DNA of 64,000 nucleotides from an uncultured Pseudomonadales bacterium (GTDB taxonomy: Bacteria > Pseudomonadota > Gammaproteobacteria > Pseudomonadales > Azotimanducaceae), in contig OY282379.1 of NCBI GenBank assembly GCA_958295875.1, positions 1,798,001 to 1,862,000 on the forward strand, written 5' to 3'. This document shows positions 9,155-17,267 of the stretch, in pieces. Every line of letters begins with the position of its first letter. Position 1 is the stretch's first letter. Below the pieces are notes generated by a model that was not told where the DNA came from, ran no database searches, and saw only the letters and a list, made by a program, of their open reading frames with translations. A program made the position numbers and the translations under genes.

Positions 9155-9691
9155 GTGAGCGCCGGACAAGTCCTCTTCACGTTGGCAAACGCCTTGAGCG
9201 CGGTGCGCCTCGCATGCGTGCCGGCCTGCGCGTGGGCCATCTTGGTCGGCGAGGCGGAGCTTGCGGCAGGAGCGTTTGTCCTTGCCGTCGTCACAGACAT
9301 GGCGGATGGCCCGGTGGCGCGGCGGCGCGGCGAGGCATCAGCCTTGGGCGGCCTCATCGACCACGGCGTCGATGCGCTGTTCTGCATCACGGCCATCGCG
9401 GCGTTGGCGGCCAACGGCCTCGCGCCGACCATCCTGCCAATCCTCATCGCCGCGGCGTTCCTGCAATACATGGCGGACAGCCGCGCCCTGGCCGGGCGGC
9501 CATTGCGGGCCAGCCGCCTTGGGCGCTACAACGGCATCGCCTACTACGCGCTGGTCGGCATCCCGGTGGTGCGCGATGGGCTGGGCCTCGCTTGGCCCGT
9601 GGATGCCTTGGTGGTGGGGCTCGGCTGGCTGCTCGCCGCCACCACCGCGGCGTCGATGTGGAATCGGCTGCGCGCCCGGCTCGGGCGCTAG
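9155..9691 (+). CDS. CDP-alcohol phosphatidyltransferase family membrane protein
   Basis: A 178-residue integral membrane protein. It carries the full CDP-alcohol phosphotransferase signature D-x2-D-G-x2-A-R-x8-G-x3-D-x3-D, seen as DMADGPVARRR, then GGLIDHGVD. These aspartates bind the metal ions and the CDP-alcohol. Several hydrophobic helices follow. I start at GTG 9155, because the open frame upstream to 9041 would overlap the divergent Arc-type gene and is not hydrophobic. The family makes phospholipids such as phosphatidylglycerol phosphate or cardiolipin. The alcohol acceptor here cannot be decided, and no pgsA/pssA neighbours help. Confidence 0.85.
   Translation: MSAGQVLFTLANALSAVRLACVPACAWAILVGEAELAAGAFVLAVVTDMADGPVARRRGEASALGGLIDHGVDALFCITAIAALAANGLAPTILPILIAAAFLQYMADSRALAGRPLRASRLGRYNGIAYYALVGIPVVRDGLGLAWPVDALVVGLGWLLAATTAASMWNRLRARLGR
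9672..9688 (+). terminator. Possible terminator hairpin at the end of the CDP-alcohol phosphotransferase gene
   Basis: A perfect 7-bp stem (GCGCCCG / CGGGCGC) with a 3-base loop ends just before the TAG stop. It sits between convergent genes. There is no T-run after it, so it would act only as a weak or factor-dependent terminator. Confidence 0.3.
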
Positions 9692-9719
9692 GCTCTGGTC
9701 GCAACGCTGCCACTGCGTG

Positions 9720-10397
9720 TTAGCCAAGGGACTCTGGCGCCGCCCGGTGCGTGCCGAACTCGTTCCAAGAAGTCACCTGCTCCACGGGGCGCCGCGGCGC
9801 CACCCCGAACTTGCCACGCGGCCGCCCCATCGGCACCAGCGCCTCGATCTCGTACTCCGGCGGGATGCCGCACACCTCGCGCACCTCGTCCTGATGGATG
9901 CGGAACAGCGTTGTGAGGCAAGTGCCGATGCCCAGCCCGCGCGCCGCCAGCATGAAGTTCTGCAGGGCGGGAACGAGGGACGTGTAATAGGTGTTGCCGA
10001 TGTCCACGGCGCCGGCGTCGTCCATGAGCTGATACGTCTTCTCTTCCGCGTGCCCCAGCAGCATCGCCAGCGCCGGCGCCTCGCCCATGTGCTCGGAGAG
10101 ATGGATGGCGGATGCCGCGGTGCGCATCCCCTGCTGACGCGCCTCCTCGGTGGCGGGTTCCGGCGCGACGCCCATGATCGCTGGGAAATAGCGGTGCCAC
10201 GCCCGCCGATAGATGTCGCCAATGCGGCGGCGTTTGTCCGCATCCGTCACCACCAACCACTGCCACGGCTGCGTGTTGCCCCCATTCGGCGCTTGGATGG
10301 CGGCGCGCAGGCACTGCCAGATTTCCGCATCCGTCACCGGTTCGTCGGTGTAACGGCGGATGCTCTTCTGCGTCATCATGCCTTGCAGCAGGTCCAT
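9720..10397 (-). CDS. Nitroreductase-family FMN oxidoreductase
   Basis: A 225-residue protein of the nitroreductase/NADH oxidase fold. The N-terminal SIRRYTDEPV segment is the FMN phosphate-binding signature. It is followed by APNGGNTQPWQWLVV, typical of the family, and by a GLGIGTCLTTL segment near 160. These enzymes bind FMN as homodimers and reduce nitro groups, quinones or enoates with NAD(P)H. The start ATG has a good AAGGAG site 7 bases upstream. Its length is normal. It is separated from the downstream-facing MFS gene by 113 bp on the same strand. The physiological substrate is unknown. Confidence 0.9.
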   Translation of the reverse strand: MDLLQGMMTQKSIRRYTDEPVTDAEIWQCLRAAIQAPNGGNTQPWQWLVVTDADKRRRIGDIYRRAWHRYFPAIMGVAPEPATEEARQQGMRTAASAIHLSEHMGEAPALAMLLGHAEEKTYQLMDDAGAVDIGNTYYTSLVPALQNFMLAARGLGIGTCLTTLFRIHQDEVREVCGIPPEYEIEALVPMGRPRGKFGVAPRRPVEQVTSWNEFGTHRAAPESLG

Positions 10398-10510
10398 TGG
10401 CTTCTCCTTTGCTTCCTTCGAGTCGCTTTACTTCGGGTTGCTCTTCCTTCCCGCGCGCCGCGTGTTGATTGGCCCTGCGCGGAGCGCGTTGACTGGGGTA
10501 GGTGGCGCCA

Positions 10511-11839
10511 TCAAAACCCCTTGTCGATGCGCCGCACTGCCTTCAGCGTCCACCACAGCACGAAGGTGCCCACCACCAACGCCACGCCGCCGGCGCCGAT
10601 GCCCACCTGCACGCTCACGCGCTCGGCGAGCAAGCTCACCGGCAGAATGCCCAGGGGCATCAGGCCGTGGGACATCATGTCGATAGACATGATGCGGCCA
10701 CGCATCTCCGGCGTCACCTGCAAGGTGACGATGGTGCGGTTCATGGACATGTTCACGGCGGAGATGAAGCCCACCGCGGCCACCATTGCCATGGCCGCAA
10801 AGCGCGTCTCTGTGAATGCGAAGCCGATCACGAAGACGCCCCACAGCAGGCATGTCAAGAACAGCCAAAAGCCCTTGTGCCGCAACTCGCCGAGCTTGGC
10901 GAGCGTCAGCGAGCCGCCAATGGCGCCCACCCCCATCGCCGTCATCAACAGCCCCAAGGACTCTGGCCCGCCCTGCAGCACGTCCATGTTGAATGCCGGC
11001 ATCAGGGTGTTGATGGTGAGCCCGAACAGGAACGGCAGGATGGACAGCAGGATCAAGCCACCGACGACCGGGGAGCCGATGGCGTAGCTCAAGCCTTCGC
11101 GCACATCGGCGAGGGGGCTCTTGCCGCGGCCGGGCCGCGGCTTGCCGGTGGTGCTCATGAACAGCACCGTCACCGACGAGACGATGTAGAGGCCCGACAA
11201 CACGAAGTACACGAGGCCGACGCCGAAGTGCGAAGTGGTGTCGCCGCCGGCGAACAGCGCGATCATGAGGCCCGCCAACGCCGGGCCGAGAATGCGGGAA
11301 AGGTTCCAAGCGGCGGTGTTGAACGCCATCGCGTTGAACATCAGCCGCTCGCCGACGATTTCTGGAATGTACGCCGTGCGCGCCGGCATGGAGAGCGCCA
11401 ACATGGTGCCGTTGACGAAGCCCACCCAAATGAAATCCCAGAAAGTGACGTTGCCGGTGATGATGATGATGGCCATGAACAACGTGGCAACGCCGTTCAG
11501 CGCCTGCCCGTAGAGGATGATCTGGCGCTTGCGCAGGCGATCGGCGAGCACGCCGCCGACCAGCGAGAAGAAGATCTGCGGCAGCGTGAAGGAAAGCGTC
11601 ACCCACGCGAGGTTCAGCGCGGAGACCGTCATCTCATAGACGAGCCAACCCTGCGCCACCAGCTGCATGTTCATGGCGAACGCCGAGCCGACCATGCCGC
11701 TCCAGAGCAGGAAGTAATCCCGCACCTTGAGCGACGCGAACATGGATCGATCGGTGCCGCGCGGCACGTCGCTTGGGCGAGCGGGCGGCGCGGCAGCGCG
11801 GGTGTTGCCCACGGTGGGGCTTAAGGGCGCGGGCGACAC
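10511..11839 (-). CDS. MFS transporter (EntS-like exporter type)
   Basis: A 442-residue major facilitator protein with about 11-12 hydrophobic segments after a 35-residue hydrophilic N-terminus. The first helices (SLKVRDYFLLWSGMVGSAFA) and the loop GGVLADRLRKRQIIL correspond to the conserved motif A between helices 2 and 3 of the enterobactin-exporter (EntS/MFS_3) group. It probably exports a small molecule by proton antiport. The start is GTG at 11839 with GGAG 6 bases upstream. An ATG further in (MFASLK) would be an alternative that trims the tail. It is divergent from the enoyl-CoA hydratase gene. Confidence 0.85.
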   Translation of the reverse strand: MSPAPLSPTVGNTRAAAPPARPSDVPRGTDRSMFASLKVRDYFLLWSGMVGSAFAMNMQLVAQGWLVYEMTVSALNLAWVTLSFTLPQIFFSLVGGVLADRLRKRQIILYGQALNGVATLFMAIIIITGNVTFWDFIWVGFVNGTMLALSMPARTAYIPEIVGERLMFNAMAFNTAAWNLSRILGPALAGLMIALFAGGDTTSHFGVGLVYFVLSGLYIVSSVTVLFMSTTGKPRPGRGKSPLADVREGLSYAIGSPVVGGLILLSILPFLFGLTINTLMPAFNMDVLQGGPESLGLLMTAMGVGAIGGSLTLAKLGELRHKGFWLFLTCLLWGVFVIGFAFTETRFAAMAMVAAVGFISAVNMSMNRTIVTLQVTPEMRGRIMSIDMMSHGLMPLGILPVSLLAERVSVQVGIGAGGVALVVGTFVLWWTLKAVRRIDKGF

Positions 11840-11922
11840 CGAGCGCTCCGGGGCGAAACCACGAATGCTAACCCAACGCGCTCGGCGCTATCATGGCCGC
11901 AAGCGAATGGAGGGACATTGCA

Positions 11923-12780
11923 GTGATGCGAACTGGCGGCTTCACAGGTTTTGACGTTGAAATCCGAGACCCTGGCATTGCATGGATCCGCTTCAACACC
12001 CCCGAGCGGCTGAACGGCTTTCGCCAAGACATCAAGCGCGACTTGGTGGAAACCGTGCTGCAGGCGCAGATGGACCACCGCGTGCGCGTGCTCGTCATCA
12101 CCGGCGAGGGGCGCGCGTTCTGCGCCGGGGACGACATCTCCGGCCAAGCCAAGCAGATTGGCGGCGAGGCCCTGACGGCGCCCATCCCGCATGGCCACGA
12201 CAACCCCATCGGCACCTATGAAGGCTTGCGGCATCTCTCGCAGACCGTGAACCTCGCGCTGCGCAACTGCGACAAGATCGCCATCGCTGCCATCAACGGG
12301 CTTGCCATCCAAACCGGCATGACGTTGGCCTTGGCGTGCGATTTCCGCATCGCCGCCGAAAGCGCCCGGCTTGGCAGCGCGACGCTGCGCTTCGGCCTGC
12401 TGCCGGACGAAGGCGGCCAGTACCTGTGCGTCCAACTCATGGGCGTGGCCAAGGCGATGGAGTTTTTCATCAAGCGCCGCATCGTCGATGCCAACGAAGC
12501 GCATGCGCTGGGCTTGGTGCATGAGGTGGTTCCCGATGCGGAGTTGGAAGCCCACGCGATGAACCTCGCCACGGAAATCGCCAACGGGCCGCAAGTCGCC
12601 ATCCGCATGTTGAAGCGCTCGGTGTACAACGCCGCGGACATGACGTTCGAGCAATCCTTGGACGAAATCGCCGCCAAAACTGCGGTGACAGACCACCACC
12701 CGGACGCCCGTGAGGGCGGCCTGTCGTTCCGCGAGAAGCGCAAGCCGAGTTTCAACGCTTGGCTGGAGGAGTACCGATAG
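11923..12780 (+). CDS. Enoyl-CoA hydratase/isomerase family protein
   Basis: A 285-residue crotonase-fold protein. Visible landmarks are the oxyanion-hole segment GEGRAFCAGDDIS near residues 60-73, and the second region AINGLAIQTGMTLALACDF, which corresponds to the AxxGxxGGxxxLALxxD pattern of crotonases but with a diverged middle. The exact catalytic acids are therefore uncertain, and the reaction (hydratase, isomerase or hydrolase) cannot be assigned. I choose GTG 11923 because GGAGGG lies 8 bases upstream. The in-frame ATG at 11893 has no such site. It is followed after 25 bp by the proton-channel operon on the same strand. Confidence 0.88.
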   Translation: MMRTGGFTGFDVEIRDPGIAWIRFNTPERLNGFRQDIKRDLVETVLQAQMDHRVRVLVITGEGRAFCAGDDISGQAKQIGGEALTAPIPHGHDNPIGTYEGLRHLSQTVNLALRNCDKIAIAAINGLAIQTGMTLALACDFRIAAESARLGSATLRFGLLPDEGGQYLCVQLMGVAKAMEFFIKRRIVDANEAHALGLVHEVVPDAELEAHAMNLATEIANGPQVAIRMLKRSVYNAADMTFEQSLDEIAAKTAVTDHHPDAREGGLSFREKRKPSFNAWLEEYR

Positions 12781-12805
12781 CGGGCGCAGCACCCGCGGCC
12801 GGCGC

Positions 12806-13534
12806 ATGGCCTCGATGATCCGCCCGCTCGACACGAACCTCGCGCTGCGGGCGCTCATCCTCCTCGGCTTGATCGGGTTTGGCTTCTGGCTGGCCGCGGA
12901 ACGCGGCTTGGTCGCACCCGCCTTGAGCGCCGACAAGAGCTACATCTCGTACGTCATCCTCGGCCTCTACGTCGTCGCCAGCGCACACTGGCTGTGGCTC
13001 GTCCATGCGCTGGCCGGTGAGCGCAAGCGCTGCGCGACGCTGGAGCAGGCGCTGCAGGCCAACGCCGCGGAGGACATGCCGCTTGGCGACGGCCTCATCA
13101 GCCAGTTCCTCGTTGGCTGGCGCGCCAAGCGCGACGGCGGCGACGCAGCCACGCTGCTTGCCGCGTTCGGCGATGCGCTGGCCAATCGCCACGCCTTCGG
13201 CCACTTCGCGAGCGACGCGCTCCTGAAGCTCGGCCTGTTGGGCACCATCGTCGGCTTCATTCTGATGCTGATGCCGGTGGGAGACGTCGAGGAGTTTGAT
13301 CCGAGCCTGATGCGCCAACTGCTGGCGGCCATGAGCGCCGGCATGGCGGTGGCGCTTTACACAACGCTGGCCGGCTTGGTGACGAGCACGCTCTTGAAGC
13401 TGCAGTACCACATCCTGGATGCCTCCGCCGCCCAACTGGCGACACGCCTTTCGGTGCTGGCGGACGTGTATCTGACGCAGCCGCCCGCCGCCCCCAATCC
13501 CCGCGCCGCCGAGCTCGCCGCCGATGCGCCATAG
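12806..13534 (+). CDS. MotA/TolQ/ExbB-like proton channel subunit
   Basis: A 242-residue membrane protein with four or so hydrophobic segments: two near the N-terminus and two in the conserved C-terminal half. The signature LLKLGLLGTIVGFILMLMP and the helix GMAVALYTTLAGLVTS are the classic pore-lining helices of MotA/TolQ/ExbB proteins, which pass protons to power a partner. The gene overlaps the next gene by 11 bp, and that partner has a MotB/ExbD-like single membrane helix. There is no flagellar, Ton or Tol gene nearby, so the load driven by this channel is unknown. The start at 12806 (or ATG 12815) replaces a longer open frame that overlaps the hydratase gene. Confidence 0.85.
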   Translation: MASMIRPLDTNLALRALILLGLIGFGFWLAAERGLVAPALSADKSYISYVILGLYVVASAHWLWLVHALAGERKRCATLEQALQANAAEDMPLGDGLISQFLVGWRAKRDGGDAATLLAAFGDALANRHAFGHFASDALLKLGLLGTIVGFILMLMPVGDVEEFDPSLMRQLLAAMSAGMAVALYTTLAGLVTSTLLKLQYHILDASAAQLATRLSVLADVYLTQPPAAPNPRAAELAADAP

Positions 13535-14141
13535 CATCTACCAAACGGCCGAATCTCAAGACGCCTTCACGGACTTGCTGTTCAACGCGCTGCTCGGCTT
13601 CGCGTTCATGTTCGTCATCGCGTTCGCGCTGATGGCGGAGCCTACCGAGGGTGGGAACGTCGAATCCAAGGCGGAGATTCTCGTCACCGTGCGTTGGGAA
13701 GACCGCCACCCAGACGACGTGGACACCTTGGTGGAAGACCCAAAAGGCAACCTCGTTTGGTACCACAATCGCGACGCCGGCCTGATGCATCTAGACCGGG
13801 ACGACCGCGGCCTCTTTCAAGACCGCATCGTGCTGAACGGCGAGGAAATCTCCAACCCGCTGAACCAGGAAACGGTGACGCTGCGCGCCCTCACGCCCGG
13901 CGAATACGTCGTCAACGTGCTGCACTACCAAGCGAACTATGCCGAGCCGTTGCCGGTGTCCATCAAGGTGGAGAAGCTGAACCCAGAGGTTGAACTCGTG
14001 TACTACGGCAAGCGCGCGCTGCAGGGCGCCGGCGACGAGCAGACCGCGGTGCGCTTCACCGTGAGCGCGAGCGGCGCCGTGGCCGGCGTCAACGAGTTGC
14101 CGAAGCAGCTGCTGACGAAAGCGGTGAGCGGCAAGGCATGA
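13524..14141 (+). CDS. MotB/ExbD-like single-TM protein with DUF2135-like periplasmic domain
   Basis: A 205-residue protein with one N-terminal membrane helix (about 17-40) that begins FTDLLFNALLGFAFMFVIAF. The aspartate at the start of the helix matches the proton-carrying acid of MotB, ExbD and TolR. After the membrane the protein does not carry an OmpA peptidoglycan-binding domain. Instead residues 55-125 read like a carbohydrate-binding-type beta domain: a DDVDTLVEDPKGNLVWYHN stretch, a LDRDDRG turn and a GEYVVNVLHY strand, resembling the YfaP/DUF2135 fold. It is translationally coupled to the MotA-like gene before it and to the next gene by an ATGA overlap. The stator role is inferred from order and motif. 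Confidence 0.7.
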   Translation: MRHSIYQTAESQDAFTDLLFNALLGFAFMFVIAFALMAEPTEGGNVESKAEILVTVRWEDRHPDDVDTLVEDPKGNLVWYHNRDAGLMHLDRDDRGLFQDRIVLNGEEISNPLNQETVTLRALTPGEYVVNVLHYQANYAEPLPVSIKVEKLNPEVELVYYGKRALQGAGDEQTAVRFTVSASGAVAGVNELPKQLLTKAVSGKA

Positions 14142-14701
14142 TGGGGGCGGCCCTCGCGCTGACGCTCGCCTACGTGGCGACGGCGGCGCTGTTGCTGAAC
14201 CTGAACCTCTCCACGGCGCGCCCCTTCGCGGTGAAGGCCGGCGCCGTCGTCCTGGTCACCGGGCTTTACTTCACCGCGTGGCAGGCGCAGAAGGGCCTGC
14301 TCGGCTGGGCAACGCCGGCGCCGGTGCCGGCAACGTTCCGGCTGCATTGGGTGACGGTGGACGAACCGGACAAGGCCGCCGATGGCCCCGGCGCCATCTA
14401 CCTGTGGGTGCGCGAGCTGGACGATGCCGGCTTGCCAAACGGCCCGCCGCGGGCGCACCAAGTGCCGTGGGACGAAGACACCGCGGCGACGATGCAGGAA
14501 GCCCTCGCGCAGTTGGAAGAGGGCGAGCCGTTGAATGGCACGTTCACGCGGCAGGCCGTCGCGCCTGAAGCTGGCGCGTTGGAGCCGACGGCGCGCGCCG
14601 ACCAGCCCGATGGTTCTGCCACGAATGTCGAGGGGCCGCGCTTCGAGTTTCGGCGCGCGCCACCGCCCACGTTGCCGCCGAAGCCGCTTGCGGGCGCTTA
14701 A
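14138..14701 (+). CDS. Two-helix membrane protein of unknown function, third gene of the proton-channel operon
   Basis: A 187-residue protein. Residues 1-50 form two hydrophobic helices. The remainder is a soluble domain with WVTVDEPDKAADGPGAIYLWV, then a conserved-looking YxWxxELD-type stretch and a proline-rich end. I do not recognise the family. The ATG overlaps the stop of the previous gene (ATGA), so expression is coupled to the MotA-like and MotB-like genes, and a common complex is the simplest reading. The stop codon lies inside a perfect palindrome that may end transcription. Confidence 0.7.
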   Translation: MMGAALALTLAYVATAALLLNLNLSTARPFAVKAGAVVLVTGLYFTAWQAQKGLLGWATPAPVPATFRLHWVTVDEPDKAADGPGAIYLWVRELDDAGLPNGPPRAHQVPWDEDTAATMQEALAQLEEGEPLNGTFTRQAVAPEAGALEPTARADQPDGSATNVEGPRFEFRRAPPPTLPPKPLAGA

Positions 14702-14707
14702 GCGCCC
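14692..14707. terminator. Perfect 16-bp palindrome between convergent genes, likely bidirectional terminator
   Basis: GGGCGCTTAAGCGCCC can fold as a 6-bp GC stem with a TTAA loop on either strand. It spans the stop of the third proton-channel gene and faces the end of a small minus-strand gene. It lacks a long T-run, so efficiency is uncertain. Confidence 0.45.
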
Positions 14708-14739
14708 CGCGGCAACGCCCGCTCAGGCGCCGCCGGCCC

Positions 14740-14868
14740 TCAGTGCTCGACCGTTTCCGCTGGGTTCGGTTTGTCGGCTGGGTCGTCCACGATGATGAAC
14801 ATGAACGCCAGCGCGGCCACCGTTGCCATGGCCAGAATCATCGGCAGAGAAGTGAAGAGGCGCTTCAT
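14740..14868 (-). CDS. Small single-membrane-helix protein (42 aa) downstream of the PQQ dehydrogenase
   Basis: A 42-residue ORF: MKRLFTSLPMILAMATVAAL followed by AFMFIIV, then a short acidic/proline tail DDPADKPNPAETVEH. It has a basic start, one clear membrane helix and an AAGGA site about 8 bases before the ATG. It begins 41 bp after the stop of the quinohaemoprotein dehydrogenase on the same strand, so it is probably in the same transcript. It could be a small membrane partner or anchor for that enzyme. No family is recognised. Confidence 0.6.
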   Translation of the reverse strand: MKRLFTSLPMILAMATVAALAFMFIIVDDPADKPNPAETVEH

Positions 14869-14909
14869 CACTGCAATCCTTTACTACCGCAAACACTCGC
14901 TCACGCGAA

Positions 14910-17135
14910 CTACTGCAACCACGTCATGCGCGGAATGTCCTTGTTGCCCAAGGCGACTTCCCGGTCCTCATGGGCGCGGGCGCGCACATAGGCATGGATG
15001 CGGGCAGATTCTTCCTCCGTCACCACATCCCCGAAACTCGCCATGCCTTGCCCGGCGTAAATGCCATCGAGCACAACTTGCCGGAAGGCGGCATGGACTT
15101 CGGGCGTCATCAGCCGCAAATCCGCGATGGAGCCGCCCGAACGCACCAACAAGCCGTGGCACGTCGCGCAGTAGGTATTGTATAGGCGTTCGCCCTGCGC
15201 GAGTTCAGCGTCGTCCAAGCTCGCCAGCTCCTGCTCTGGAATGGTGCGGTCCACTGCCGTCGGCGGCGGCAAGGATGCCGTGCCGCCGAGGGCGAAGGTG
15301 AGCAGCCGCCCGCTGTTCCCATAGGTGAAGGACGCGGTCTTCTCGAGCGGCGGCAGCGCTTCGCCGGAGAACAGGTCTCCCCCGCCGGTGCCGGTGAGGA
15401 TGGAGACGTATTGGGTGCCGTCGATCTCGAAGGTGATCGGCGGCGCCAGCATGGACGTGTAGGTGTTGAAGCGCCACAGCAGTTCGCCGGTTGCCTTGTC
15501 GTAAGCATTGAAGTGGCCGAGCGCGTCGCCGTGGAAGACCAGCCCGCCGGCGGTGCCGAGCACGCCGCCGTTCCAATAGTGGGGAATCTCCACCGTCCAA
15601 GGCGATTCGCCAGTCAGCGGGTCGAACGCTTTCAGATAGCCCTTCGGCGTGGGCTGCGTCTCCAAGTTGTTGACGAGCAACTGCGCGATGCGCCCGAACT
15701 CCAAACCTAAGTTCATGCTGCCGGGGTTGCGCTTGTAGAGGCCGGTTTCCTGCCACTCTTCCGCCATGCCGTAGATGAGCGGGTTGTCCTGCGCCGGCAG
15801 GTACACGAGGCCCGCCTCCACGTCCACGGACATCGCCTGCCAGTTGTGGGCGCCGAGTGGCCCCGGCAGCACCCACTTCTCGCTCTCCGTGTAGTCCATG
15901 TCCGGGTTCTCCACCGGGCGTCCCGTCTCCAAGTCCACATGCGTGGCCCAGGTGACGGCGGCGAAGGGGTGGGCGCGCAGCAGGCGCCCGTCCGCGCGGT
16001 CGATCACATAGAAAAAGCCGTTCTTCGGCGCTTGCAGCAGCACCTTCGTCAACGCGCCGTCCACCATCATGTCCGCCAGCGCCATGTCCTGCACCGCGGT
16101 GTAATCCCAGTTGTCGCCCGGCGTGGTTTGGTAATGCCAGTTCATGCTGCCGGTTTCCACGTCCAAGGCGACGATGGATGACAGGAACAGGTTGTCGCCG
16201 CCGCCCGGCGAACGGATGGCCCGCGTCCACGGCGAACCGTTGCCGACGCCGAGATAGACCTGATCGAAATCCGGGTCGTACACGATGGAGTTCCACACGG
16301 TGCCGCCACCGCCGATCTCCCACCATTCACCGCCCTTCCAAGTGTCCGCGGCGAGCTCCATTTCCGGATGTTCAAACGGCAGGGATGGGTTGCCGGGCAC
16401 GGTGAAGAAACGCCACGCCTGCTCGCCCGTCTCAGCGTCGTACGCCGTCACGTAGCCGCGCACGCCGTACTCGGCGCCGCCGTTGCCGATGAAGACCTTG
16501 CCGGCAGCGGCGCGCGGGGCGCCGGTGATGGTGTAGTAGCGGTCGCGGTCGGTGATGGTGTCCACCTCCCACACCTTTTGGCCAGTGGCGGCGTCCAGCG
16601 CCACCAGCCGGCCATCCAAGGTGCCGACGTAGACGCGCCCCTTGTACACGGCGACGCCGCGGTTCACCACATCGCAGCAGGCGCGGCGGCCCCACTCCGG
16701 CGGCACTTCTGGATCGTAAGACCAGTACTCCTGCCCGCTGAGGGCATCGATGGCGTGAACCCGGCTCCAAGCGCTGGTGAGGAACATGATGCCGTCCACG
16801 ACGATGGGCGTGGCCTCGAGGGCGCGGCTGGTGCCCATGTCGCGGTACCACTGCAGGCCCAGTTCGCCGACGTTGCCGCGATGGACGCTCGTGAGCGGCG
16901 AGAACCGGCGCTCCGCGTAGGTGCGGCCATGCGCAAGCCAGTTGCCGGGTTCCGAATCCGCGTTGATGATGCGGGCATCGTCAATGAGGCCGAGCGTCGG
17001 CTCTGGCACGGCCGGGGCCTGCTGCGCGGGTTCGGGCGCCGAGGCAGGCGGCGGCATCGGTTCCTCGCGCCAGCCCACCCAATAGGCGATGGCCGCGACG
17101 ATGACGACAATGATGCTCCATGCCAATGCGCGCAT
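14910..17135 (-). CDS. PQQ-dependent quinohaemoprotein alcohol dehydrogenase
   Basis: A 741-residue periplasmic enzyme with an N-terminal signal or anchor helix (ALAWSIIVVIVAAIAYWVGW). The body is an eight-bladed PQQ propeller with repeated tryptophan-docking motifs (for example ALDAATGQKVWE). A vicinal cysteine pair, RRACCDVVNRG near 152, forms the unusual disulfide over PQQ. The catalytic aspartate is in PGDNWDYTAVQDM near 342. The C-terminal 85 residues are a cytochrome c domain with CATCHG near 655 and a Met ligand in QGMASFGDV. Alcohol oxidation passes electrons from PQQ to haem and on to the respiratory chain. The substrate is unknown. No PQQ biosynthesis genes are in the window. Confidence 0.92.
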   Translation of the reverse strand: MRALAWSIIVVIVAAIAYWVGWREEPMPPPASAPEPAQQAPAVPEPTLGLIDDARIINADSEPGNWLAHGRTYAERRFSPLTSVHRGNVGELGLQWYRDMGTSRALEATPIVVDGIMFLTSAWSRVHAIDALSGQEYWSYDPEVPPEWGRRACCDVVNRGVAVYKGRVYVGTLDGRLVALDAATGQKVWEVDTITDRDRYYTITGAPRAAAGKVFIGNGGAEYGVRGYVTAYDAETGEQAWRFFTVPGNPSLPFEHPEMELAADTWKGGEWWEIGGGGTVWNSIVYDPDFDQVYLGVGNGSPWTRAIRSPGGGDNLFLSSIVALDVETGSMNWHYQTTPGDNWDYTAVQDMALADMMVDGALTKVLLQAPKNGFFYVIDRADGRLLRAHPFAAVTWATHVDLETGRPVENPDMDYTESEKWVLPGPLGAHNWQAMSVDVEAGLVYLPAQDNPLIYGMAEEWQETGLYKRNPGSMNLGLEFGRIAQLLVNNLETQPTPKGYLKAFDPLTGESPWTVEIPHYWNGGVLGTAGGLVFHGDALGHFNAYDKATGELLWRFNTYTSMLAPPITFEIDGTQYVSILTGTGGGDLFSGEALPPLEKTASFTYGNSGRLLTFALGGTASLPPPTAVDRTIPEQELASLDDAELAQGERLYNTYCATCHGLLVRSGGSIADLRLMTPEVHAAFRQVVLDGIYAGQGMASFGDVVTEEESARIHAYVRARAHEDREVALGNKDIPRMTWLQ

Positions 17136-17267
17136 CGCACTGCTCCCTTCGTTCCCCTGCGCCCGCCGGATAATACGGGATTCGTGGCTGCGGTTCAGTC
17201 CGCTTCGCTGTCGAGCGGGGCGTCGTCCCTCGTGTTCGGCGGCTGCGCCACGAGCAGCCTTCCAGCC

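Noticed and set aside
12806..14701. Zorya-type defence system
   Set aside because: The MotA-like protein lacks the long cytoplasmic tail of ZorA, and the partner has no OmpA domain as in ZorB. No ZorC, ZorD or ZorE homologue follows.
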